From contig NZ_JYIY01000062.1 of the NCBI RefSeq assembly GCF_000956535.1, positions 1 through 45,444 of the forward strand: a stretch of DNA of 45,444 nucleotides. Reading direction: 5' to 3'. The notes beneath the pieces were generated by a model. It was not told the DNA's origin. It searched no databases and was given only the letters and a program-made list of their open reading frames with translations. This document shows, one piece after another, positions 10,160-19,468 of this stretch. Made by a program: the position numbers and the translations under genes. Numbering within the stretch: position 1 is the stretch's first letter; every line of letters begins with the position of its first letter. This DNA is from Microbacterium ginsengisoli. GTDB lineage: Bacteria > Actinomycetota > Actinomycetes > Actinomycetales > Microbacteriaceae.

Positions 10160-12249
10160 GAGAGCGCCCCGCTCAGCGCCGCGGCATCCGCCGTCTCGGG
10201 GCGTCGCACCGCGATCTCGACGTGCAGGTTGCCGTGCTGATCGAGCCAGGCGATGTCGTCGGGGCCGACGACCGCGGTGCTCTCGGGCAGCTGGAGGATC
10301 GCGGGGCCCGTCACCCGCTCCTCGGGCGGGAGTGAGAGCATGCGCCGCACCGGCACCTCGACCAGACCCGTCTCGGCGAACCAGGCGGTGCGGGTGCGGG
10401 TGCGCTCCTCGCTGGCGTCGGGGCTCACCGTGCGGGTGAGGGTCGGCACGGTGAACGGCCCGTAGACCCGCACGCGCCAGGTGACGATCTCGATGCGTTC
10501 GTAGTCGGGTGTGACGCCGTAGATGTGCTCGTACTCGCGCACGAAGCGATCCCGGTAGCCCGCGGGGTCGTCGCCGTCGCCGACGGCCACCTCGATCTCG
10601 AAGCCCTGCCCGAGGAAGCGCATCTCGACGAACCGGTCGATGCGGGCGACATCGGTGCCGAGTTCGCGCTGGGCCTGGGCGACGAGGTCGGCGTAGATCG
10701 CCTCGACCGCCGCGGCGTCCCAGTCGCGCAGCTCGAGCAGGCGCGTGCGCGACTCCTCGACCATCGGCGGGGCCACGAGAAGACCGGTCGCCGAGAGCAC
10801 GCCCGCGGCGGCCGGGATCACCACGTGGGACACCCCGAGGATGCGGGCGATGCGCGCCGCATGCACCGGGGCGGCACCGCCGAAGGCGACCATCGGGAAG
10901 GTGCGCGGGTCGTGCCCGTGCTCGGTCGCGTGCACCTGCACGGCGAGAGCCATGTGCTCGTCGACGACCCGGGCGATGCCGGCCGCCGCGGCCACCGGGT
11001 CGTGACCGAACGCGGAGCCGAGTCGCGACACCATCGCCTGACGGGATGCCGCGGCATCCAGTGTCATGCGACCGCCGAGGAAGTAGTCGGGGTCGAGGTA
11101 GCCGAGCACGATGTCGGCGTCGGTGACGGTGGGTTCCTCGCCGCCGAGTCCGTAGCCGGCGGGTCCGGGGCGTGAGCCTGCCGAGTGGGGGCCGACCTTC
11201 AGCAGGCCGAGCCCGTCGAGCGCGGCGATCGAGCCGCCACCCGCGCCGATCTCGATCATGTCGACGACGGGCATCGACACCGGGAGCCCCGAGCCCTGCT
11301 TCAGCCGGTGCACGCGCCCGACCTCGAAGCCGTTGCGCACGGTCGGCTCGCCGCCCTCCACGATGCAGACCTTCGCGGTGGTGCCGCCCATGTCGAAGGC
11401 GATGAGGCGGTCCATGCCGAGCTGGGCGCCGACATAGGCGGCGCCGATCGCTCCGGCCGCCGGGCCCGATTCGAGCAGGCGGATCGGGTAGGCGCGGGCG
11501 GTCGCGGTGGTGACGACACCGCCGTTGGACTGCATGAGCATGAGCGACTGGTCGATGCCGAGCGTCGTGAGCGCACGCTCGATGTCCTCGAAGTGCTCGC
11601 CGGCGATCGGGCGCACGTAGGCGTTGGCGAGCGTCGTGACGGTGCGCTCATACTCGCGGATCACGGGCACGAGATGTCCCGAGAGCGTGACGGGGACATC
11701 GGGGAGCCGCTCGGCGAGGATCTCGGCGATCGTCTCCTCATGGGCGGCGTCGACGTAGGAGTGCAGCAGGCACACCGCGATCGACTCCACGCCGGCCGCG
11801 GCGAGCTCGTCGGCGATGCGCTCGACGTCGGCGCGGTCGAGCGGGGTGAGCACCTCGCCGCGGGGGCCGCGGCGCTCGGTGACCTCGAACCGCTCGGTCG
11901 GCGCCACGAGGGGGTCGGGCAGCTGCAGGCGCGGGTCGTAGAGGTCGTAGCGCCATTCGCGTCCGATCTCGAGCACGTCGCCGAAGCCCCGGGTCGTCAC
12001 GAGCGCCGTCTTCGCGCCGCGACGCTCGATGAGCGCGTTGGTCACGAGGGTGGTGGCACCCACGACGGCGGAGTCGATCGCGTCGGTGTGGTGGTCGGCG
12101 TCGGCGAGCACCTGGGAGATGCCCGCGGCGATGGCGCGGCTGAAGTCGTCGTAGGTGGTGAGGGCCTTGCCGAGCCAGGTGCGCCCGGTGGTCTCGTCGA
12201 GCAGGACGATGTCGGTGAACGTCCCGCCGATGTCGAAGCTGGCTTTCAT
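10156..12249 (-). CDS. hyuA: HyuA-type hydantoinase A / oxoprolinase subunit
   Basis: 697 aa, full length for the alpha subunit. The N-terminal FDIGGTFTDIVLLDE (about residues 5-19) is the phosphate-binding loop of the ASKHA fold. A second block, DRLIAFDMGGTTAKVCIVEGG, lies near residues 280-300, and FGGAAPVHAARIARILG near 455 completes the ATPase core. The family couples ATP hydrolysis to opening of hydantoins, 5-oxoproline or lactams, or to carboxylation. Followed by the U32-like gene with a 4-nt overlap and preceded by a 100-nt gap after the MFS gene, the largest internal gap of the operon. The DAAAS stretch near residue 398 contains the window's recurrent palindrome. Confidence 0.92.
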   Translation of the reverse strand: MKASFDIGGTFTDIVLLDETTGRTWLGKALTTYDDFSRAIAAGISQVLADADHHTDAIDSAVVGATTLVTNALIERRGAKTALVTTRGFGDVLEIGREWRYDLYDPRLQLPDPLVAPTERFEVTERRGPRGEVLTPLDRADVERIADELAAAGVESIAVCLLHSYVDAAHEETIAEILAERLPDVPVTLSGHLVPVIREYERTVTTLANAYVRPIAGEHFEDIERALTTLGIDQSLMLMQSNGGVVTTATARAYPIRLLESGPAAGAIGAAYVGAQLGMDRLIAFDMGGTTAKVCIVEGGEPTVRNGFEVGRVHRLKQGSGLPVSMPVVDMIEIGAGGGSIAALDGLGLLKVGPHSAGSRPGPAGYGLGGEEPTVTDADIVLGYLDPDYFLGGRMTLDAAASRQAMVSRLGSAFGHDPVAAAAGIARVVDEHMALAVQVHATEHGHDPRTFPMVAFGGAAPVHAARIARILGVSHVVIPAAAGVLSATGLLVAPPMVEESRTRLLELRDWDAAAVEAIYADLVAQAQRELGTDVARIDRFVEMRFLGQGFEIEVAVGDGDDPAGYRDRFVREYEHIYGVTPDYERIEIVTWRVRVYGPFTVPTLTRTVSPDASEERTRTRTAWFAETGLVEVPVRRMLSLPPEERVTGPAILQLPESTAVVGPDDIAWLDQHGNLHVEIAVRRPETADAAALSGALS
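11044..11059. repeat. GGATGCCGCGGCATCC palindrome inside hyuA
   Basis: Perfect copy of the 16-mer within codons for Asp-Ala-Ala-Ala-Ser. Codons GAT, GCA and TCC are used where this genome normally prefers GAC, GCG/GCC and TCG. Confidence 0.75.
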
Positions 12250-12349
12250 GAGTGTCTTTCGGTCGGAGAGGGGTCGATGTGTCGGGGGCGCATCGACGCT
12301 GTCGGGGGTCGCGCGGGGATGAGGATCGTCGCGATCTCGATCACGGATG

Positions 12350-13393
12350 TCACAGGGTCACCGCCGCGGTCATGAGCACCGGCGGCACGACCAGGCCGAG
12401 CTGTCCGGCGCGCTGCACGGTGACGAGGGCGCCCACGGCGGCGCTGCGCCGCACGGCGAGGTCGTACACGAGTCCGGCGGCGGCGCCGAGGGCGATCCCC
12501 GCGACGAGGGCAGCGGCGATCGCGATCGGCGCGGGCCCCGCGACGGCGGCGACGATGCCACCGGCACCGATCGCGAGCAGCACCGCGAGGGCGGTGGGAA
12601 GCCGGCGGGCACGGCCGGCGCCGACGAGCAGGCGGGCGGCACCGGCCGAGAGCATCACGGTGCCCGCCGAGAGGCCGGCGACGAGGCTCGCGCCGCCCGC
12701 GAGCCTCGCGATCTCGCCGGGGAGCGTGGACGTGAACAGGGCCAAGATGCCGTTGGCGGCGAAGACGGCGGCGGCCAGCGTCACCACGCGGCCGGCGGAC
12801 GGCGTCACGGAGACCGGCACAGCGATCGTCGACGCCGACGCGGCGGGTGCGGCCGAGCCGGCGTCGCCGGGCGTGAGCAGCGCAGCGGCCGCGACGACGG
12901 CGGCGAGCGCGAGCGCCCCGACGAGGAAGACCTGCGAGGCGGAGAGGCCCGCAGCGGCCAGCAGCCCGGCCGAGAGCGATCCGAGCCCGACGCCGCCGAA
13001 CACCGCGGCCGTCACCCCGGCCGATCCGGCGCGGGAGGACACGACGACCAGGGATGCCGCCGCCACCACGACCCCGAGCGCGGCCCCGCAGACAACGCGC
13101 GCCGCGAGAAGCACCCCGAGCTGGTCGAGCGGCGCGATCACCAGCAGCGCGGCGCCCGCGGCATCCAGCACGACACCCACGACCACGATCGCCACCAGGC
13201 TCCGCCGTCGGGCGGCGCGCGCGGCGACGGTCATGCCGCCGATCGACGCGAGTCCGTGGCCGGAGAAGAGCAGCGCGGTCGCCCAGGGCGTGCCGGTCGC
13301 CGAGACGATGTGCGTGTAGAACGCGCTCGGCAGCGCCGAGAACGCGCCGACGACGGTGAGCGCCGTCGCGGTCCACCCGGTGCGGCTCACCAT
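12350..13393 (-). CDS. MFS-type transporter (short form)
   Basis: 347 aa and almost entirely hydrophobic. About ten to eleven membrane segments are visible, beginning at WTATALTVVGAFSALPSAFYTHI and ending with the segment before the C-terminus. A cytoplasmic-loop-like ARAARRRS follows the second segment, as in the MFS loop 2-3. Typical MFS proteins have 12 segments and about 400 aa, so this one is short. The start at 13393 overlaps the preceding stop by 7 nt, which fixes it over longer frames. It probably exports or imports a compound handled by the operon; the direction is unknown. Followed by a 100-nt gap in which I see no clear promoter or hairpin. Confidence 0.75.
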   Translation of the reverse strand: MVSRTGWTATALTVVGAFSALPSAFYTHIVSATGTPWATALLFSGHGLASIGGMTVAARAARRRSLVAIVVVGVVLDAAGAALLVIAPLDQLGVLLAARVVCGAALGVVVAAASLVVVSSRAGSAGVTAAVFGGVGLGSLSAGLLAAAGLSASQVFLVGALALAAVVAAAALLTPGDAGSAAPAASASTIAVPVSVTPSAGRVVTLAAAVFAANGILALFTSTLPGEIARLAGGASLVAGLSAGTVMLSAGAARLLVGAGRARRLPTALAVLLAIGAGGIVAAVAGPAPIAIAAALVAGIALGAAAGLVYDLAVRRSAAVGALVTVQRAGQLGLVVPPVLMTAAVTL

Positions 13394-14238
13394 CGGTCCC
13401 TCACGTTCTGCGGCTCGCCGAGGGCCACGCTCGCCAGCGCCACGTCGGTGACCGCCGAACCGGCCTGATCGATCAGCACCGCCCCGTCGGGCGCCGGATC
13501 GAGTCCCGCGACGAGGCGCGCGAGCCCGCCCACCTCGTGCGCGGTGCTGCGGTCGTCGATCAGAGTCGCGTGAGCGGTCTCCCACACGCGGGCGCCGTCG
13601 AGGCAGACGACGGCCGCGCCCGGGGCGAGATCTGCGACGGATGCCACGGCGCCGCCGGCGCCCGTCGCGCTCACCGCGAGCACGGCGTCGGCCAGGGCGT
13701 CCCTGCCTCCGACGACGACCTCACCCGGGAGCGCCGCACGCGCACGGTCGCCTGCGGCGTCCGAGCGCACGAGCACCCGCCACGACCGCACGCCGTGGAG
13801 GGTGGCGAGCATGTCGGCGACGGCCCGGTTGGTCGGACCGAACCCGAGGAGCGCGACGGGGGAGGCGGCATCCGCGCGACCCAGCGCCTCGATCGCGGCG
13901 ACGGCCGCCGCCGCGGTGCGCAGCCGCGTCGGCAGCATGCCGCGCAGCACCGCGGTCGGCGCCGAGCCGTCGGCGGGACCCGCGAGGATCGTCGACGTCG
14001 AGCGTCCGGCGCCGCCCTCGGCGGGAACGTACGACGCCCACTTCGAGATCGCCCAGCCGAGCGCCGGGACCACCGCCGAGATCGACAGGAAGAAGCCGCC
14101 GCCCGCGGCGGGGAGCATCTGCTTCGCGGCCTGCGACGCCTCACCGCGCCCGAGGGCGGCGAGGGCTGCCGTGCAGGCGTCCACGAGCGCGCGGTCGTCG
14201 ACCGCGGCACGCACCTCGGCGTCGGTCACCTCACGCAC
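13387..14238 (-). CDS. Ornithine cyclodeaminase / mu-crystallin-like protein
   Basis: 283 aa. The family is recognised from FFLSISAVVPALGWAISKWASYVP (about residues 50-73, with the substrate-binding Lys), LRGMLPTRLRTAAAAVAAIEAL, and the Rossmann nucleotide loop LLGFGPTNRAV near 130. OCD proteins use NAD(P) on amino acids such as ornithine, alanine or imino acids, or serve as dehydrogenases or reductases. Usual length is 310-350 aa, so N- and C-terminal parts are trimmed and the exact reaction is uncertain. GTG start; overlaps the regulator upstream by 8 nt and the MFS gene downstream by 7 nt, so it is translationally coupled on both sides. Confidence 0.78.
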   Translation of the reverse strand: MREVTDAEVRAAVDDRALVDACTAALAALGRGEASQAAKQMLPAAGGGFFLSISAVVPALGWAISKWASYVPAEGGAGRSTSTILAGPADGSAPTAVLRGMLPTRLRTAAAAVAAIEALGRADAASPVALLGFGPTNRAVADMLATLHGVRSWRVLVRSDAAGDRARAALPGEVVVGGRDALADAVLAVSATGAGGAVASVADLAPGAAVVCLDGARVWETAHATLIDDRSTAHEVGGLARLVAGLDPAPDGAVLIDQAGSAVTDVALASVALGEPQNVRDRW

Positions 14239-15586
14239 GCGACGCCTCCCGGGGGTCGAGTCCGACGGCGGCTGTGGGCGAGACCGCCCCGAGCGCGAGC
14301 GACACGATCGTCGCCACCGTGCGGAAGAAGCCCGCCACCGCCGGGCTGAAGGCCTTCGGCGAGCGGCTGAGGAACGCGAGATCGCCCCAGATGCGGCCGC
14401 CGGTGTGCAGGGGGAAGAGCACGCACGCGTGCAGGTCCTCGGCGGTCGACATGCGGGCGGTCACCGGGAAGCGCCCCGACAGGTTCGACATGTCGCTGAG
14501 CTGCACGGTCTGCCCGCTGCGGTACACGTGCGATCCGATGAACGCGTTGTTGACCGGATGGCCCGTGGCGATCGTCTGCCGCCAACGGGCCGACATCCCG
14601 GCGCTCGCGATGAGGGTCGCCCGGGGGTCGTCGCTCGTCCCGCCGTCGAGGCGGAAGACGGTCGAGGCGTCGGCGAATCCGCGCGACACGGCCCAGGTGA
14701 CCGTCGTGTCGGCGACCGCATCGACACTGCCGGCCGCAGCGAGCGCGTCGGCGAGGGCGCCGAGCGCGTCGGTCTGGGAGGTCAGGCGGGCCAGGGCGGC
14801 GCGCATGCGATCCTCGTTGCGGTTGTCGCCGATCTCGGCGGTCGCGGGGAGGAAGCGGTAGCCGACCCCGCGCACGGACGCGATCCACCGGGGGTCGCCG
14901 GACGGGTCGCCGAGCTTCTTGCGCAGGCGGGTGATCGCGAGACGCAGTGCGTTCTGGGCGTCGTCGTCGCCCCACTCCCACAGCTGCTGCACGAGTTCCT
15001 CGTGGGAGACGACGCGGCCGCTGTTCGACATGAGCGCGGTGAGCAGCTCGAACTCGTGCCGGCTGAGAGCGAGGTCGTCGCCATCGAGGGTGCAGCTGCG
15101 GGTAGCGACGTCGAGCGCGAGACCCTCGGCCTGGAGCCACCGCACGCGCAGGCTCTCCTCGCCCGAACGGGCGCGCACGAGGGCGAGGAGGCGCGCACTG
15201 AACTCCCGCGGCGAGACGGTCCTCCCGACCACGATGTTCGCGCCGGCGTCGAGCAGCACGAGCTCGACGTCGTCGCGCACGTCGACGTCGACGACGGCGA
15301 TGGGTGTCTGCCCCGCGGTGCGGAGCACGTTCACGGCCGCGGCGATCCAGTCGATGCTCGATCCGCTGACGAGGATGAGCCGCGCATCCCGCTCGGTCGC
15401 GGCATGCGCGGCCGGCACCGGCGCACCGACCGCGACCGTCGGCCACGCGGCGCGACCGATCTTCACCCGCAACGCCGCCGCGGGACTCCCCGGTTCGGCG
15501 CAGAGCACGACGGGTCCGAGCAGCTCGGCGTCACGGGCGGTCAGGCCGCCGGTGACGAGGGAGGCGAGAGTCGGCGAGGGAGCCAT
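14231..15586 (-). CDS. Transcriptional regulator: degenerate receiver, OmpR-type winged helix, GAF-like domain
   Basis: 451 aa. Residues about 65-140 resemble a response-regulator receiver in secondary structure and in its end (LLDAGANIVVGRTVSPREFSARLLALVRA). However, the phospho-acceptor Asp position reads LVSGSS and the conserved Lys is replaced in VVGRTVSP, so phosphorylation is unlikely. Residues about 150-245 are an OmpR/PhoB winged helix (LSRHEFELLTALM...VVSHEELVQQLW, then RLRKKLG and IASVRGVGYRF). The C-terminal about 170 residues look like a GAF sensor (ATGHPVNNAFIGSH...DLHACVLFPLHTGGRIWGDLAFLS). The gene lies inside the transport/hydantoinase operon, two bases from the ATPase stop, so it is probably its ligand-responsive regulator. 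Confidence 0.82.
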   Translation of the reverse strand: MAPSPTLASLVTGGLTARDAELLGPVVLCAEPGSPAAALRVKIGRAAWPTVAVGAPVPAAHAATERDARLILVSGSSIDWIAAAVNVLRTAGQTPIAVVDVDVRDDVELVLLDAGANIVVGRTVSPREFSARLLALVRARSGEESLRVRWLQAEGLALDVATRSCTLDGDDLALSRHEFELLTALMSNSGRVVSHEELVQQLWEWGDDDAQNALRLAITRLRKKLGDPSGDPRWIASVRGVGYRFLPATAEIGDNRNEDRMRAALARLTSQTDALGALADALAAAGSVDAVADTTVTWAVSRGFADASTVFRLDGGTSDDPRATLIASAGMSARWRQTIATGHPVNNAFIGSHVYRSGQTVQLSDMSNLSGRFPVTARMSTAEDLHACVLFPLHTGGRIWGDLAFLSRSPKAFSPAVAGFFRTVATIVSLALGAVSPTAAVGLDPREASRA

Positions 15587-15588
15587 GG

Positions 15589-16362
15589 TCAGAGCACCTT
15601 CGACAGGAAGGCACGCGTGCGCTCGTGCTGCGGGTTGCCGAGCACCTCGGCCGGCGTGCCGATCTCGACGATCTCGCCGCCCGACATGAACGCGATGCGC
15701 CCGGCCACTTCGCGGGCGAAGGCCATCTCGTGGGTGACGACGATCATCGTCATGCCGCTGCGGGCGAGGTCGCGCATGACGTCGAGCACCTCGCCGACGA
15801 GCTCGGGGTCAAGCGCCGAGGTGGGCTCGTCGAAGAGCATGAGCTTCGGGCGCATGGCGAGGCCGCGGGCGATGGCGACGCGCTGCTGCTGCCCGCCGGA
15901 GAGCGTGCGCGGGTACGCATCCTCTTTGTGCGCCATCCCGACCCGGTCGAGCAGATCGCGCGCGGTCGCCGTGGCCGTGGCACGGTCGAGCCGGCGCACG
16001 CGCATCGGCGCCTCGATGACGTTCTCGAGAACGGTCAGGTGCGGGAACAGGTTGAAGTGCTGGAACACCATGCCGATGTCGGTGCGCTGGGCATTGATGC
16101 GCCGCGGCGACAGCTCGTGCAAGCGGCCGTCGGCGCGCTCCTCGTAGCCGATGAGGTGGTCGCCGACGTACACGCGACCGCGATCGGGGCGTTCGAGGTG
16201 GTTGACGCACCGCAGCAGGGTCGACTTGCCCGACCCCGACGCCCCGATCAGGCAGACGACCTCGCCCGCGGCGACGTCGAGGTCGATGCCCGAGAGCACC
16301 TCGACGTGGCCGAACGACTTGTGGATGTTGCGCAGGCGGACTAGCGCTTCGCGATCAGCCAT
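15589..16362 (-). CDS. Polar amino-acid-type ABC transporter ATP-binding protein
   Basis: 257 aa. Walker [11 protein letters not shown]-loop in [17 protein letters not shown], signature [16 protein letters not shown], Walker [14 protein letters not shown] and switch His in VVTHEM are all intact, and the overall pattern is that of the GlnQ/HisP group. It powers import through the permease encoded next to it. The ATG at 16362 is preferred to a GTG 9 nt upstream because AGGAGG ends at that GTG and is correctly spaced for the ATG. It overlaps the permease stop by 22 nt. Confidence 0.93.
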   Translation of the reverse strand: MADREALVRLRNIHKSFGHVEVLSGIDLDVAAGEVVCLIGASGSGKSTLLRCVNHLERPDRGRVYVGDHLIGYEERADGRLHELSPRRINAQRTDIGMVFQHFNLFPHLTVLENVIEAPMRVRRLDRATATATARDLLDRVGMAHKEDAYPRTLSGGQQQRVAIARGLAMRPKLMLFDEPTSALDPELVGEVLDVMRDLARSGMTMIVVTHEMAFAREVAGRIAFMSGGEIVEIGTPAEVLGNPQHERTRAFLSKVL

Positions 16363-17249
16363 CGCGACCACCTCCTCGAGGATGTGCCGTGGGCGCCGAC
16401 GGAGCGGAACCCGACGCCGAGGCGTCGCTCGAGCAGATGCTCGAGCCCGGTCAGGATCGTCACGACGACGAGGTACCAGATGCAGACGACGATCAGCACG
16501 GGGATCGTCTGATAGGTGCGGGCGTAGATCAGCTGACCGCTGTAGAGCAGCTCGGGCAGCGCGATGACGCTCACGACCGACGAGTACTTCAGCAGCCCGA
16601 TCGCCTCATTCGCGGCGGGCGGCACGATCACGCGCATGGCCTGCGGCAGGATGATGCGGCGGAACGCGGTGGCGCGACCGATCGCGAGCGCGTCCGCGGC
16701 CTCCGACTGGCCTTTGTCGACCGACACGATGCCCGACCGGATGATCTCCGCGAGGTAGGCGGCCTCGTTCAGGGAGAGGCCGAGGATCGCGGCGGTCCAC
16801 GGCGTGATGAGGGTGTTGGTGTCGATCGACCAGAGGGTCGGGCCGAACGGCACCCCGATCACGACGTCGGGGATGATGATCGCCAGGTTGTACCAGAGGA
16901 TGATCTGCACGAGAACGGGCGTGCCTCGGAAGAACCAGATGTAGACGCCCGCAGCCCCGCCCAGCAGACCGCTGGAGGAGAGCCGCATGACGGCGAGTGC
17001 GAGGCCGATGACCAGCGCGATGACCATGCCGACGAGGGTCAGCAGCAGCGTGGTGCCGAGCCCCGAGAGGATGCGAGGGTCGAACAGGTACTGCAGGACG
17101 ACGTTCCACTCGTAGTGCGGGTTTGTGAGGAACGACCACGCGACCGAGAGGACGACGACCGCCACGACGGCGATGCCGAGCCATCGCCACCGCCGAGGGC
17201 GGGGGACGATGACGTCGGCATCGGCCGCCGTGCGAGGGGTGTCGCTCAT
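16341..17249 (-). CDS. Polar amino-acid-type ABC transporter permease
   Basis: 302 aa. A roughly 30-residue cytoplasmic N-terminus precedes about six membrane segments. The coupling (EAA) loop [29 protein letters not shown] near residue 220 contacts the ATPase, and [11 protein letters not shown] is a family hallmark. A single permease gene implies a homodimer. The ATG at 17249 shares one base with the stop of the binding-protein gene (TGATG arrangement), which fixes the start. Substrate unknown, but the class carries small polar amino acids and relatives such as opines. Confidence 0.92.
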   Translation of the reverse strand: MSDTPRTAADADVIVPRPRRWRWLGIAVVAVVVLSVAWSFLTNPHYEWNVVLQYLFDPRILSGLGTTLLLTLVGMVIALVIGLALAVMRLSSSGLLGGAAGVYIWFFRGTPVLVQIILWYNLAIIIPDVVIGVPFGPTLWSIDTNTLITPWTAAILGLSLNEAAYLAEIIRSGIVSVDKGQSEAADALAIGRATAFRRIILPQAMRVIVPPAANEAIGLLKYSSVVSVIALPELLYSGQLIYARTYQTIPVLIVVCIWYLVVVTILTGLEHLLERRLGVGFRSVGAHGTSSRRWSRWLIAKR

Positions 17250-18091
17250 CAGAAGGGCGACCCGTTGACGATCGGGGCGGTCAGGCCACGGGACGGAACG
17301 CCCCACTTGTCGAGGATCGAGGCGTACGTGCCGTCAGCCATGATCTCGGTGAACGCCGTCTCGACCTCGGCGGTCAGCGCGCTGCCCTTCGGGAACGCCG
17401 CGGCGAAGTAGCCCTCGTTCTGGTAGCCGCCCGAGACCTTGAGTCCGCTGGCGCTCTTCATGATGTAGGCGTTGGCGGCGGAGTCGTTCGGGGTGACGTC
17501 GATACGCTTGGAGGTGAGGGCGAGCACGACGGCGTTGAGGTCCGAGTACTCGTTGACGGTGATCGCCGCCTTGCCCTCGGAGGTGCACTTCTCGGAGGCG
17601 GTCGCGAGGAGCGAGCCTTCGATGGCGCCCGACGGGATGCCGACGGTCACGCCGCAGAGGTCGTTCATGTCGGTGATGTCGCGGTAGTCCGACCGGGTGA
17701 GGAAGTTGTTCTCCGCCTTGAGGTAGTCGACGAAGTCGACGCTCTTCTGGCGTTCCTTGGTGTCGAACATGCCGGTGAGAGCCATGTCGAAGCGTCCCGA
17801 GGTGAGGCCGGGGATGATCGTGTCGAATCCGGCGCTCTGGAACTGAATCGTGCGGCCGAGCTTGGTCGAGAGGGCGGCGGCCAGGTCGACGTTGATGCCC
17901 TCCCACGTCGAACCGTCGCTGCCGGTGAAGTTGTAGGGCAGCAGCGACGGGTCGGCGGCGGCGATGATGACGTCGCCGGAGGTGGTGGAGGACGTGGCCT
18001 GAGGCGAGCCGGCGGCGCAGGCCGACAGCGCGAGGGCCGACAGGGCGGCGACGGCGAGTGCCGGGATGCCGCGGCGGATGGTGGATCTCAC
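17249..18091 (-). CDS. Extracellular solute-binding lipoprotein (SBP family 3)
   Basis: 280 aa. N-terminal RSTIRRG, hydrophobic stretch ALAVAALSALALSAC and a lipobox (LSAC) mark a lipoprotein attached outside the membrane. The mature part has family-3 motifs: GSTWEGINVDLAAALSTKLGR, DTIIPGLTSGRFDMALTGMFDTKERQKSVDFVDYL and VGIPSGAIEGSLL. The GTG at 18091 is chosen because AGGAG lies 5 nt upstream; an ATG at 18109 lacks a ribosome site. First gene of the minus-strand operon, so its affinity would set what the whole cluster imports. Ligand not predictable by eye. Confidence 0.92.
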   Translation of the reverse strand: MRSTIRRGIPALAVAALSALALSACAAGSPQATSSTTSGDVIIAAADPSLLPYNFTGSDGSTWEGINVDLAAALSTKLGRTIQFQSAGFDTIIPGLTSGRFDMALTGMFDTKERQKSVDFVDYLKAENNFLTRSDYRDITDMNDLCGVTVGIPSGAIEGSLLATASEKCTSEGKAAITVNEYSDLNAVVLALTSKRIDVTPNDSAANAYIMKSASGLKVSGGYQNEGYFAAAFPKGSALTAEVETAFTEIMADGTYASILDKWGVPSRGLTAPIVNGSPF

Positions 18092-18340
18092 GGGTGCTCC
18101 TCGAGTCATGAGGCGGTGGATGTGGGAAGCGGTGCCCGCCCGGTCCGGGTCGACGAAGGGCGTGATGACAGGAGAACCCGTGAATGTTTCGTCCAGATGT
18201 CCGTGGCAGTCGCTTTCCGGTTTCCGAGCGCGATACCGACACGGAGACGACATGGAGCGGCTCCTACGATGTCGATATCCGAGCCTCCCCGACACGTTCC
18301 CGACTGTCGCCGCGGCCCTCACGATGATCGAAGGCACCCC
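18092..18340. promoter_or_regulatory. Divergent control region, ABC/hyu operon and aminotransferase
   Basis: 249 bp between divergent starts, the only sizeable control region for the ten-gene operon. GAAGG lies 6 nt before the aminotransferase ATG, and TACGAT at 18265-18270 is a possible plus-strand -10. I could not place convincing -35 elements or a long inverted repeat. Confidence 0.45.
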
Positions 18341-19468
18341 ATGACCTCACCCACGCCCACGAGCGGTTCCGATGCCGTCGCCCGCATGATGACGACGTCG
18401 ACGGTGGCCGGGGCGATCGATCTGGCGATCGGCGAGCCGGACCAGCCGCTCCCGCAGGAACTGGCGGATGCCGCGGCCCGCGCCTTCCGCGACGGCCGCA
18501 CCGGCTACACCCCGAAGCTCGGACTCCCTGAGCTTCGGGCCCTCATCGCGGCCGACACGACCAGTTCCTCCGGTCGCGTCCCGGTCGAGGACGTGGTGGT
18601 CACGGTGGGCGGCACGGGTGCGGTGGCCGTCGCCCTGATCGTCGGGGGCACGGCAGGTGTGGTCATCCCCGACCCGGCGTGGCCGAACGACCTGGTGCTC
18701 GCCGAGCAGCTCGGACTCCCCGTCGCCCGCTACCGCCAGGGACCGTCCGGTGACGACTTCTTCGCCCTCGACGAGATCGAGCAGGCGCTGCGCGCCGGCT
18801 TCCGGCTCGTCGTCGCCAACTCGCCCTCGAACCCGACGGGCGCGGTCGCGTCGGCCGCCGCGATGGCGGCGCTGGTCGCTCTCGTCGAGCGCTACGACGC
18901 GCGCATCCTCTCCGACGAGGCCTACGAGTCGATCGTGTTCGACGGGGGTCGCGCCGCGTCGCCGCTCGACGTCGGCGGCCGCGATGTCACGTTCGCCGCG
19001 CGCACCTTCTCGAAGCGGTTCTCGATGACGGGACTGCGGCTCGGCTCGTTGGTCGCGCCCGCGGAGGCGCGGCTCGCCGTCGCGGCGGTGCACGGCACGA
19101 CGGTCGGGTGCGCGCCGATCACCGCGCAGATCGTCGGCGCCACGGCTCTCGAGCGACTCCCCGACCGCGGCACAGAGCTCTCCGCGATCTACCGGGCTCG
19201 GTACGAGAACGCCGCAGCGGCACTGCCCGGCCGCCTCGCGTCGGTCACTCCGTCGGGCCTCGGCGGCTTCTACCTCTGGCTCGACGTCCGCGACACCGGC
19301 CGCTCGGGTGCGGCCCTCGCCGACGAGCTCGCCGCCCGCGGCGTGCTCGTCTCCGCCGGCACCGTCTACTCCCCCGAGGACGGCTTCCTGCGCGCCTCGC
19401 TCACGGCTCCCGACGGGGCGCTCGCCACGGCGTGGCAGACGATCGACGAGGTGCTCGGGGCATCCTGA
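18341..19468 (+). CDS. PLP-dependent aminotransferase, class I/II fold
   Basis: 375 aa. Cofactor residues are visible: Asn in NSPSNPTG, Asp192 in ILSDEAYE for the pyridine nitrogen, Lys225 in TFSKRFSMTGLRLG for the Schiff base, and Arg351 in FLRASL for the substrate carboxylate. All key residues are present, so it should be active as a cytoplasmic aminotransferase of the aspartate-aminotransferase type. It diverges from the ABC/hyu operon, which suggests the amino compound released by that pathway may be transaminated here (inference). It ends exactly where the opposite-strand GlxA-like gene ends, with no gap. Confidence 0.9.
   Translation: MTSPTPTSGSDAVARMMTTSTVAGAIDLAIGEPDQPLPQELADAAARAFRDGRTGYTPKLGLPELRALIAADTTSSSGRVPVEDVVVTVGGTGAVAVALIVGGTAGVVIPDPAWPNDLVLAEQLGLPVARYRQGPSGDDFFALDEIEQALRAGFRLVVANSPSNPTGAVASAAAMAALVALVERYDARILSDEAYESIVFDGGRAASPLDVGGRDVTFAARTFSKRFSMTGLRLGSLVAPAEARLAVAAVHGTTVGCAPITAQIVGATALERLPDRGTELSAIYRARYENAAAALPGRLASVTPSGLGGFYLWLDVRDTGRSGAALADELAARGVLVSAGTVYSPEDGFLRASLTAPDGALATAWQTIDEVLGAS

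Noticed and set aside
18092..18340. A short protein-coding gene in the divergent gap
   Set aside because: Frames across the gap are extensions of the flanking genes, have no ribosome site and no recognisable protein pattern.
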